Source: an uncultured Flavobacteriaceae bacterium (GTDB lineage Bacteria > Bacteroidota > Bacteroidia > Flavobacteriales > Flavobacteriaceae). From it: a stretch of DNA of 34,355 bases. Location: positions 1 through 34,355 of the forward strand of contig CAJQNO010000051.1 in NCBI GenBank assembly GCA_905479745.1, in the 5' to 3' direction. The position numbers and the translations under genes are program-made. Shown here in pieces: positions 24,061-30,549 of the stretch. Under the pieces are notes generated by a model. It had not been told where the DNA came from. It did not search any database and worked only from the letters and a program-made list of their open reading frames with translations. Position 1 is the first letter of the stretch, and every line of letters starts with the position of its first letter.

Positions 24061-25540
24061 AATTATAATTATTATACTATTAGCCCTAAGTTCAATTAGT
24101 TTGATAGCCCAGAACACCAGAGATGTAGTTTATCTAAAAAACGGTAGCATCATTAAGGGTACAATTACCGAGATGAATCCTTCCTCAAATCTAAAAATTA
24201 AAATTGCGGACGGATCACTTTTTGTCTATGAAATGACCGATATTTTAAAAATGGAGAAAGAAGAGTTTGTTGGGGAAGATTTAAACTTAAATCAAACTAA
24301 GAGTATTGTAAATGAGCTGGCAGTTTTTGAATATTTCGACTCCTATTTTAAGAAGGACAAGCCATTACTAAAATTGGTAGATGCTATTAAAACGAACGGA
24401 ATCAAACGTAATTTTTTTGGACAAGAGATTTATCAGATCGAGTACGAATTAATTATTGAAGCACGTCAAACGATTTATATTTCATGGGGATTTGTGTCAT
24501 CAAAGTACGACAAAGGAAAGTTTCGATATGAAACCAAGGATACCTACAATAATTATAAGATTTTTCAAAAAGGAAATAGGCTAGTGTCTCGAGGGACAAT
24601 TGATTTTGAAGAAACTGATAATGGCTGGCGAGTAGTTGGTTATGATAATTCCAATTATTCTATTAAAACACCAAATTACATGTCACCCGATATGCAAAAA
24701 AAATATGAGGAGACACAAGCCAAAAAATTAGTTGCTTTGAAAAGTGAATTAGACTGGCAGAAACCAGATATAGAACCTGTCGCTTTTGAGCCTAGATACT
24801 ATTCTTCATTGAATGTGCCTTATTTCCATTATGGTGATTCAAGATACTACCTTAAGCCATCAAAACTCTTCAAAGGAAGAAATGATGTTTGTAGGAGTAT
24901 CCAGAATGTATTTTATCAGGCTATTGAAGGTACAAACAGGTCAAAAAATAGTAACGAATCAACTTATGCTAGTTCAGATAATAATGGCGCCGTTGATTTT
25001 AGTATCAATAAAGTCGATTTTCTATTTTTAGAGACAGGATACCAGTGCAAAATCTATTTATCCGCAATGGTAAAAGGAAAATATACTAATCCAGAGACTT
25101 ATCCCTTTAGTTATAGAGTGAAAGTTGAGGCGCAAAGTAGTCCTAATAACCAGAATTTAAGTAAGGATCAAGCTTTTGGCTTAGCGTTAAAGAATTTAAA
25201 GTTGAAACTAAGAAATTTCATATTTAAGCACGAGCCCATTTCTTTAAATTTAATAAGAATTGAGAAAAATAAACGAGGTAAAGTAAGTAATGTAGTTTTT
25301 GAAAAACCAAGCGATTTCTTTAATATTAATAAGTTAGATTTCATTGTAATTAATCCAGACGACTTATCTATCGAGGAAAATACGTTTAAAGTTAAAAGTA
25401 AAGTTGGGGATTGTACATTTAAAGGTGAGATTAAAGGAAATGAAATTATTTGTCAAGTAAGTGGGAATAAGAATAAAAAGGCCTTTGAGGATATTGTAGA
25501 TTCAGCTTCAGAGTTTATTGGAATATCAACTTTTCAATAA
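24053..25540 (+). CDS. Exported protein with N-terminal DVVYLKNG-type domain, partner of the M43 gene
   Basis: 495 residues. Signal peptide to about residue 20 (ALSSISLIAQ-NT). Residues 22-71 are a small beta domain seen at the start of many Bacteroidota exported proteins (DVVYLKNGSIIKGTI; MTDILKMEKEE). The remaining 420 residues have no recognised domain; the C-terminus contains KSKVGDCTFKGEIKGNEIIC with two cysteines that may bond. ATG 24053 lies inside the protease gene (8-bp overlap), so production is tied to the protease. It could be an inhibitor, a chaperone or a second subunit; the sequence does not decide. Confidence 0.7.
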   Translation: MNRIIIIILLALSSISLIAQNTRDVVYLKNGSIIKGTITEMNPSSNLKIKIADGSLFVYEMTDILKMEKEEFVGEDLNLNQTKSIVNELAVFEYFDSYFKKDKPLLKLVDAIKTNGIKRNFFGQEIYQIEYELIIEARQTIYISWGFVSSKYDKGKFRYETKDTYNNYKIFQKGNRLVSRGTIDFEETDNGWRVVGYDNSNYSIKTPNYMSPDMQKKYEETQAKKLVALKSELDWQKPDIEPVAFEPRYYSSLNVPYFHYGDSRYYLKPSKLFKGRNDVCRSIQNVFYQAIEGTNRSKNSNESTYASSDNNGAVDFSINKVDFLFLETGYQCKIYLSAMVKGKYTNPETYPFSYRVKVEAQSSPNNQNLSKDQAFGLALKNLKLKLRNFIFKHEPISLNLIRIEKNKRGKVSNVVFEKPSDFFNINKLDFIVINPDDLSIEENTFKVKSKVGDCTFKGEIKGNEIICQVSGNKNKKAFEDIVDSASEFIGISTFQ

Positions 25541-25628
25541 ATTAAAATCAAAGTTTAGTTAACTATGTATGATAATTTTTATCGGTATGGAATTGAAAAA
25601 TATAATCTAAATTTGAAGTGAAATGAAC

Positions 25629-25652
25629 AATAATTTCCCCTATACTTTCCCC
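25629..25652 (+). repeat. Right copy of TTTCCCC-type repeat (R2)
   Basis: 23 of 24 positions match 16304-16327 in the same orientation. It sits about 90 bp behind the last island gene and is immediately followed by TTGAAAGTTGAT (25655-25666), also found at 18048 and 18064. Confidence 0.7.
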
Positions 25653-25711
25653 TTTTGAAAGTTGATCGTGCCAAAGCCACGGAAATATTAGCAATGCAAA
25701 GATAAGTTTCG

Positions 25712-25727
25712 ACCCTGTCGAGGTCAC
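25712..25727 (+). repeat. Copy of the tRNA-Arg 3' end, right side
   Basis: CCTGTCGAGGTCAC is identical over 14 nt to the left copy (16192-16205) and one base from the tRNA itself. It is preceded by TTTCGACC, which looks like a T-loop, but no partner T-stem is present. Confidence 0.75.
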
Positions 25728-25814
25728 GAATAATTAGTTCAAAGCGGAGCTTTGTAAGGAACACTTTAGGTAATCCTGAAAGTTGCATGGAAAACGGTTT
25801 ATTGTAATACAAAG

Positions 25815-25881
25815 CAAACCGTAGGTTTGTTGCTTTTCATTTAGACTATGGAGTTCAAAGGAACACCAAAGGTAATCCTGT
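25815..25881 (+). repeat. Right copy of 67-bp direct repeat (R1)
   Basis: 65 of 67 positions match 16130-16196, same orientation, 9.7 kb away. A degenerate third relative with a small insertion lies at about 25738-25779 (GTTCAAAG ... GGAACACTTTAGGTAATC). Confidence 0.85.
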
Positions 25882-25897
25882 GCTTTTCAATGTGCTT

Positions 25898-25933
25898 GCC
25901 CGCCACTACAGATAAGCAAAAAGGCAGGCGGGG
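25898..25933. repeat. REP-like GC-rich hairpin
   Basis: CCCGCC (25899-25904) pairs with GGCGGG (25927-25932); the GGCAGGCGGG arm is typical of short extragenic palindromes in flavobacterial genomes (recalled, not checked). It interrupts the repeat area between R1 and the last tRNA-end copy. Confidence 0.5.
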
Positions 25934-25966
25934 AACTTTTTTAGGGAAAATCGGAGGTAATCTACT

Positions 25967-25977
25967 GAGGTCACTTA
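25967..25977 (+). repeat. Short tRNA-end copy, likely outer island boundary
   Basis: GAGGTCACTTA matches 16032-16042, including four bases beyond the tRNA end (CTTA). As an 11-nt match it is weak alone, but it lies where the outer right boundary would be expected. Confidence 0.45.
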
Positions 25978-25983
25978 TAAAAA

Positions 25984-26016
25984 AAGGGATGAGGTAATTT
26001 AACTACTTCATCCCTT
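25984..26016 (-). terminator. Terminator of the decayed T9SS gene
   Basis: 13-bp stem AAGGGATGAGGTA (25984-25996) with TACTTCATCCCTT (26004-26016). Read on the minus strand it is followed by a run of T, so it closes the gene at 26051. Confidence 0.85.
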
Positions 26017-26050
26017 AACTGTTGCTCAGAATTAGCACAAAAAGGATGAT

Positions 26051-26737
26051 TTATTCAATCACTATTTTACCTGTTCGGCCATCTTCTATCCTTAGCAGAT
26101 AAAGTCCGGACTGAAAATTACTAACAAGTATAGGCACATTACGATTAATTAACCCTTCACCAACTTTTACTCCTTGAATAGTAAACAATGAATATCCGGT
26201 AGGTCAATCTAGTCCAGAAATTAAGATTTGATCGTTAGAAGGATTTGGAAAAAGAGTTACTTTTCTTGATTTATTGTCATTTGAGGACAAATAAACATTT
26301 CTATATATCGCCTTATTTCCATTTTGATTAGTAAGGGTTAATAATTTTAAATCATTAGGCAATTGATCTATTTGGTAATCATAGCTAACACCAGATTGTG
26401 GAAGTAACCAAAATAGGTCTGCATATATATCCTCGAATGCGATCGTTTCAGGTAAGTTTCAGTTTTGAGGGAGCATAAAGAGTAAATTACGTGAAATTGT
26501 ACTATTTGTTATGTCTGTAATATTGCATGAATAATCATTACAGTAATGAGAATTTAATTCATCAATTTCAATTCGCAAATCCACATACCACATCTCCGAG
26601 TTCACCGGATGAAATACATCATCACCGTTAATAACTAGTTTCTCCAGATACCAAGTATTCTCAATAAGCTGAGGGTCCTGGGAAAATGAGCAATATACAC
26701 TCAGAAGAGCCATTAGGCATATTAGCTTATTTTTCAT
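26051..26737 (-). pseudogene. T9SS-sorted secreted protein interrupted by two in-frame TGA codons
   Basis: One continuous minus-strand frame of 228 codons, broken only by TGA at 26459-26461 and 26204-26206. It begins with a signal peptide (MKNKLICLMALLSVYCSFSQ), has a domain with NTWYLEKLVINGDD and SEMWYVDL seen in small flavobacterial secreted proteins, and ends in a type A sorting domain (VTLFPNPSNDQILISGLD, YLLRIEDG, KIVIE). Both stops fall where Trp would fit (LPQN-stop-NLPE; GLD-stop-PTGY), consistent with TGG to TGA changes. Other Trp codons in the frame are still TGG, and there is no frameshift. As it stands a 92-residue product could be made (26459-26737), lacking the sorting domain. 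Its terminator is intact, so decay looks recent. Confidence 0.8.
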
Positions 26738-26748
26738 GATTCTAGTTT

Positions 26749-27222
26749 TTAGTTGATCACCAATAATTCCGAATCTTTTACTTCACCATCGCAGACTAAA
26801 GATATGGAATATAATCCTTGACTATAAGATGAGATATTTATGTTTAATATACCTCCAGTTGAATCTAAGATGTAATTATTAGTGTCTGCATTACTAATAT
26901 TTACAATGCTCAAATAGGCCGAGATTGATTGACTAATCATATATTGCACATCAATGAAATCTGTTCCTGGATTTGGTACTACTGACTTAATGAAGTTTTC
27001 ATTTACGATAACAGTAACCTCATTATAATCCTTAAATCCATCTTCATCCGATATTACTTCTAATTTGTAGGTTTGAGTTATATTTGGCGAAAAAGTGAAG
27101 TCAGATCCCGAGTAAATCAAATTTTCCATCAGAATCGTACTAATTATAGGTCGCCAATAGACTATAAGCAAGCTAAAAACAAATAGCTTGCTTTTTTGTT
27201 TTAGCGCGTTTTTGATTTTCAT
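26749..27222 (-). pseudogene. 5'-truncated remnant of a large T9SS-exported protein
   Basis: 157 codons are open from an ATG at 27222, but only the part from about 27130 down looks like protein: NLIYSGSDFTFSPN, VISDEDGFKDYNEVTV, then a sorting domain with VVPNPGTDFIDVQY, SQGLYSISLVCDG and the end ELLVIN. This is the usual C-terminal end of large flavobacterial surface proteins, whose N-terminal part is missing. The apparent N-terminus is translated from a hairpin that reads as a terminator on the other strand (27167-27197), so the ATG at 27222 is probably accidental. It lies 11 bp upstream of the pseudogene at 26737, suggesting a former operon cut by a deletion. Confidence 0.7.
27167..27197 (+). 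terminator. Terminator-like hairpin on plus strand without an upstream gene
   Basis: AAGCAAGCTA (27167-27176 region) pairs with TAGCTTGCTT (27184-27193), then T run. No plus-strand gene ends upstream, so it probably came with a gene now deleted. Confidence 0.6.
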
Positions 27223-27311
27223 CGCCGCGCTCTAGGGTAAACCACAGCTAATCCTGCTATGACTAAATCAGTAGCATAATGGTGTTAATTTATTCAGAAT
27301 TTCAGTCATCT

Positions 27312-27343
27312 TTTGTACAGGATTTTTATAATGGTTACATTTA
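27312..27343 (+). promoter_or_regulatory. Candidate apt promoter (-33 TTTG and near -7 box)
   Basis: TTTG (27312-27315), 20-bp spacer, TACATTTA (27336-27343, one base from TAnnTTTG). The spacing is ideal, but the box ends 3 bp before the ATG at 27347, so it would give a leaderless or shortened message. Treat as tentative. Confidence 0.3.
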
Positions 27344-27346
27344 AAC

Positions 27347-27862
27347 ATGATCGATATAGAATCCTTGATTCGGGATATCCCGGACTTTCCCAAACCCGGA
27401 GTGGTATTTAAAGATATCACCCCACTGCTCATGGACGCAAAGGCAATGGCCTATTGTGTTGAAGAATTGGCAAATCTTACCGAAAGGCAGCACGTAGATA
27501 AAGTAGTTGGGATAGAATCCAGGGGTTTCTTTTTCGCTACCCTGCTTGCTAAAGAGCTCAACGCCGGTTTCGTCCCACTACGCAAAGCGGGTAAATTACC
27601 CTACCATACCTTAAAAGAACCTTACCTGCTGGAATACGGTATGGATTCGCTGGAAATACATGAGGATGCTATTTCTAAAGGGGATAAGGTGGTCCTTCAC
27701 GACGATGTTCTGGCAACCGGGGGTACTGCGCAGGCGGCCTGTAAACTCATTGAAAAACTGGGTGGGGAGATCGTGCAATGTAATTTCCTGATCGAATTGT
27801 CTTTCCTTCGGGGTTCCGATAAGATTAGAAGACACGACATACGGTCGCTGTTAACGTATTAA
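27347..27862 (+). CDS. apt: Adenine phosphoribosyltransferase
   Basis: 171 residues, full length. Opening IRDIPDFPKPGVVFKDITPLL and GIESRGFFFATLLAKEL are typical of Apt; the PRPP-binding motif is VVLHDDVLATGGTAQA. It salvages adenine to AMP using PRPP. The start at 27347 aligns with the family N-terminus. Its TAA (27860-27862) overlaps the TAA of the convergent 50-residue gene, sharing the palindrome TTAA. The coding region has normal core codon use, unlike the AT-rich stretch before it. Confidence 0.96.
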   Translation: MIDIESLIRDIPDFPKPGVVFKDITPLLMDAKAMAYCVEELANLTERQHVDKVVGIESRGFFFATLLAKELNAGFVPLRKAGKLPYHTLKEPYLLEYGMDSLEIHEDAISKGDKVVLHDDVLATGGTAQAACKLIEKLGGEIVQCNFLIELSFLRGSDKIRRHDIRSLLTY

Positions 27863-28011
27863 TCCAACGCATTTTTGGTTACCCAAAGTCGGTAGCCGAA
27901 GATGGCAAGCTGTAGTTTTGTCGCCTTGGTAAGATCCAATCGCCTTTTGGAATAACTGGGCAATATTGCCTTGTTGAGTTTTGCAAGCAGCTTGAAAATA
28001 CGCTTTTTCAT
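27859..28011 (-). CDS. Conserved 50-residue basic protein
   Basis: 50 residues: MKKRIFKLLAKLNKAILPSY followed by a second half ending RLWVTKNALD. The pattern (basic amphipathic N-terminus, DLTKATKLQLAIFGYRLWVTKNALD-like tail) is a small protein found widely in Flavobacteriia, often mislabelled as SsrA-binding protein although it is far too short for SmpB. Function unknown. ATG at 28009-28011; the stop overlaps that of apt in a 4-bp palindrome. Too small for many gene callers. Confidence 0.8.
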   Translation of the reverse strand: MKKRIFKLLAKLNKAILPSYSKRRLDLTKATKLQLAIFGYRLWVTKNALD

Positions 28012-28023
28012 ATCCTAAAAATA

Positions 28024-28052
28024 CAAATAAAAATCCCGCCGAAAGGCGGGAT
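28024..28052 (-). terminator. Terminator of the blaI/M56 operon
   Basis: 8-bp GC-rich stem ATCCCGCC (28033-28040) with GGCGGGAT (28045-28052), GAAA loop. On the minus strand a T-rich run follows, 22 bp after the M56 stop. Confidence 0.88.
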
Positions 28053-28074
28053 AAACACTTCAACACCGGAAGTA

Positions 28075-30033
28075 CTACTGAATATCAATGAGAAGATCGT
28101 CAATAGGTTTACCATCATCCGCCTGAGCAGAGATCGTTTGTTTACTTCCTTTATTATTGTCTACAGTAACCCGAATACTCGTGATCTCACCCTTGGCATT
28201 TCGCTTTAATTTACTGTATTTAAAATCCACTCCCTTGGCGCCCAGATTGGTTTTCATTTTCTCTAAACTGGCATCAGTGGTGTTCTTATCGATCCTTATG
28301 TGGTGGTCGCTGTCACTTAGCATGAGTTTTCCCGATTTACCTTTACCCGAGCTCACAACGAAAATATCATCCTCGGCCTCATTGCTTCCAGAACCGGCAA
28401 TTTTATAGGTTTTTACGATCTCTTCTTCATCCTCGTCGTCGAACAGGCCGCCATCATCGTCGTCACTTTCTATGATGACCGACTTGCGCTTTTCTCTCAA
28501 CCGGTCTTTCATTTCTCTTCGTTTTCTTGTCATTTCATCACGGATCACGTCGCGCTCTTCTCTAATCTCTTCCCGCATTCTATCCCGGTCCTCTCTTACT
28601 TTTTCTATCTCACGTCTGCGCATATCCGACCTTTCCTTCATTCTTTCTGCACGGGCATAAGCTCTTTCGGCTCGTCTGGCTTCAACTTCTTCAGAATAGA
28701 ATCCACTTTTCCCGTCTTCTTTGATATAGAAAACAAAATCCGCGATCGCCTCGTCATCCGAAATAGAATAATTTCCATTACTGTCTTTGCTGCTGTATTG
28801 AAAAGAAATGGAAGTGATCTCCTTGTTCTTATTTCTCTTTATAGAATAACTTAGGTCTATGTCATGATCCTTTTTTAGTTTACTCTTCATTTTCTCCAGT
28901 TCGGCATCGGTGGTGTTCTTGGTGATCTTGAACTCTATATCGCCGCCGGTGATCACGGCAGGTATAGGATTCGTTTCTTTTTCTTCGGAAATTTCGGCAA
29001 TGGTTTCCTTCTGAAGGTTTTCGGTGTTACTGAAAGATTTTTCACTGGCCGCGATCTTGCCGGTTTCACGTTGCTTTTCAGAATTTATTTCTGAAGGATT
29101 TTCAGAATTCAACAATTCATCTGATACCGTTTCGGGTACAGTCTCCGGGATAACCTCTTTGTAGGCGATCTCTTCCCGAATGTTGAAACTCCATAAAAAG
29201 ATTGCTAGAAGCGGTAATACGGTAGCTACCTTGAGAACATGGTGCTTTTTTGATGTGCGTTTGTTTAACATAATGATTCGTTTTTTGATGAATGATTTAT
29301 AAAAATTTGTTGTTAATGAGGGTGTATATCGAGCCGATGACGCTCTTACAAGGGCTAACTGATAGTCTTTTTTAGAATCTACAGAAATGATAGTGGCATT
29401 GTCTGCTAAGAACTCCAGGTTTTCTTCTACGCTTTTCTTGTACAACCAGGCCAGCGGATTTGCCCATTGGATAATGATGAGCAGATTTGCAAGTATGATA
29501 TCTGTAGAATGCCATTGAAATGCGTGTGCCTGCTCGTGCTTAAGTATCATTTGCAGTTCGTCCTCCTGGTGTAATTCGGGATTGAAAACGATATAATTGA
29601 AAAAGGAGAACGGGGCCAGTTTTTTCGCTACTCGTACATAATTGAATCCCCTGTATCGTTTAGAGGGATTATTATGGAGCAGGAGAATTAGTGAAGTTAG
29701 CTCACGTACAAACCTGAAGAAAACAAAACTACATCCTATAAGGTAGGACAACAGGAGTACGTTCCACCAGTCGATCTCGAAACCGGAATCGACAATCACT
29801 GATGCGGGTTGATGATCAACAGCACTCATAGTAACTTCTGAGATCACAGGTGGGTCTATATACACCGTTTGAGTGAAATAAAGTGTTGGTAGTAGGAAGG
29901 AGGCAACAACCCCGGCAAGCAGGTAGAACCTGTGGGCCGTAAAATGTGTTTCTTTCCGAAGAAAAAGAATATAGATCACATAAAATAAGGTGAGGATGGC
30001 GGCCGACTTAAGCAAGTAGATGATGATTTCCAT
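28075..30033 (-). CDS. BlaR1-like M56 metallopeptidase with duplicated C-terminal domain
   Basis: 652 residues. Four hydrophobic segments (about 5-24, 36-52, 90-120 and 265-285) frame the M56 zinc protease: HEQAH (166-170) and the third-ligand region EENLEFLAD (203-211). Beyond residue 290 it is exported: a Glu/Ser-rich linker, domain copy 1 (about 366-441, ITKNTTDAELEKMKSKL), an extremely charged helix (about 447-518, Arg/Glu repeats), an acidic patch, and copy 2 (about 579-652, IDKNTTDASLEKMKTNL). There is no penicillin-binding sensor domain, so the signal sensed is not a classic beta-lactam. By analogy with BlaR1 it should cut or trigger loss of its partner repressor at 30035. Co-operonic, 1-bp gap. 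Confidence 0.85.
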   Translation of the reverse strand: MEIIIYLLKSAAILTLFYVIYILFLRKETHFTAHRFYLLAGVVASFLLPTLYFTQTVYIDPPVISEVTMSAVDHQPASVIVDSGFEIDWWNVLLLSYLIGCSFVFFRFVRELTSLILLLHNNPSKRYRGFNYVRVAKKLAPFSFFNYIVFNPELHQEDELQMILKHEQAHAFQWHSTDIILANLLIIIQWANPLAWLYKKSVEENLEFLADNATIISVDSKKDYQLALVRASSARYTPSLTTNFYKSFIKKRIIMLNKRTSKKHHVLKVATVLPLLAIFLWSFNIREEIAYKEVIPETVPETVSDELLNSENPSEINSEKQRETGKIAASEKSFSNTENLQKETIAEISEEKETNPIPAVITGGDIEFKITKNTTDAELEKMKSKLKKDHDIDLSYSIKRNKNKEITSISFQYSSKDSNGNYSISDDEAIADFVFYIKEDGKSGFYSEEVEARRAERAYARAERMKERSDMRRREIEKVREDRDRMREEIREERDVIRDEMTRKRREMKDRLREKRKSVIIESDDDDGGLFDDEDEEEIVKTYKIAGSGSNEAEDDIFVVSSGKGKSGKLMLSDSDHHIRIDKNTTDASLEKMKTNLGAKGVDFKYSKLKRNAKGEITSIRVTVDNNKGSKQTISAQADDGKPIDDLLIDIQ

Positions 30034-30034
30034 A

Positions 30035-30391
30035 TTACTTCTTGTTTTCGATTATTTCGAGGATTTCTCGTAATTCTTCCGCACTGATCTTCTCTTCTTT
30101 AGCGAAAAAGGAAACCATACTTTTATAATTATTATTGAAATACCGTTTCATGGCGAGATTCATAAAACGTTTGGTATATTCTTCTTTGGATACCAGCGGA
30201 TAATACTGGTGGGTCTTACCATAGGCGTTGTATGCTACGTAGCCTTTCTCTTCCAGATTGCGAACAATAGTGGAAATGGTATTGTAATGTTGCTTCTCGG
30301 GTAGTTGGGCAAGGATGTCCTTTACAAAGCCTTTTTCCAACTTCCACAAGGCCTGCATTACCTCTTCTTCTTTATTTGTTAATCTTTCCAT
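30035..30391 (-). CDS. BlaI/MecI-family transcriptional repressor
   Basis: 118 residues, winged helix. Residues 1-75 form the DNA-binding domain: LTNKEEEVMQALWKLEKGFV, then the recognition helix YNTISTIVRNLEEKGYV and the wing YGKTHQYYPLVS. The C-terminal dimerisation part is ISAEELREILEIIEN. In the family a dimer represses its own operon until a membrane protease inactivates it. The downstream gene is exactly such a protease (1-bp gap), and three dyads (30405-30460) lie just upstream of the start, so autorepression is likely. Confidence 0.92.
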   Translation of the reverse strand: MERLTNKEEEVMQALWKLEKGFVKDILAQLPEKQHYNTISTIVRNLEEKGYVAYNAYGKTHQYYPLVSKEEYTKRFMNLAMKRYFNNNYKSMVSFFAKEEKISAEELREILEIIENKK

Positions 30392-30404
30392 ACAACAAAC
30401 ATAA

Positions 30405-30460
30405 AACTATTTTTATAGTTATACAACTGTTTTTCTAGTTATATAACTTAAATTTTAGTT
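30405..30460. promoter_or_regulatory. Three phased operator dyads upstream of the BlaI-type gene
   Basis: AACTATTTTTATAGTT (30405-30420), AACTGTTTTTCTAGTT (30425-30440) and AACTTAAATTTTAGTT (30445-30460). All are 16 bp, of form AACT-N8-AGTT, separated by 4 bp, so they repeat every 20 bp, about two helical turns. The first is a perfect inverted repeat in its outer 6 bp. Likely binding sites for the neighbouring repressor. Confidence 0.75.
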
Positions 30461-30523
30461 AATTATTTTATTAAGGCTTCAATTTATTTACTTTGAAAGG
30501 GTACATCGGCGGTCGCTTTTTTT

Positions 30524-30531
30524 TATCTTCG
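30524..30531 (+). promoter_or_regulatory. Near-match -7 box for the antiporter gene
   Basis: TATCTTCG, one base from TAnnTTTG, 18 bp before ATG 30550. It supports 30550 rather than the in-frame TTG at 30493 as start. Confidence 0.4.
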
Positions 30532-30549
30532 CGGCATACCTTACTATAT

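Noticed and set aside
25712-25727. A second tRNA gene on the right side of the island
   Set aside because: Only the 3' acceptor strand and a T-loop-like sequence are present; no pairing 5' half or anticodon arm exists.
16039-25977. CRISPR array or restriction-modification system in the island
   Set aside because: No regularly spaced identical repeats with unique spacers and no methylase or Cas motifs in any frame inspected.
26204-26461. TGA read as selenocysteine or reassigned to Trp
   Set aside because: TGA is used as a normal stop elsewhere in the window (for example at 11132-11134), other Trp in the same frame are TGG, and no selenocysteine hairpin is evident; decay is simpler.
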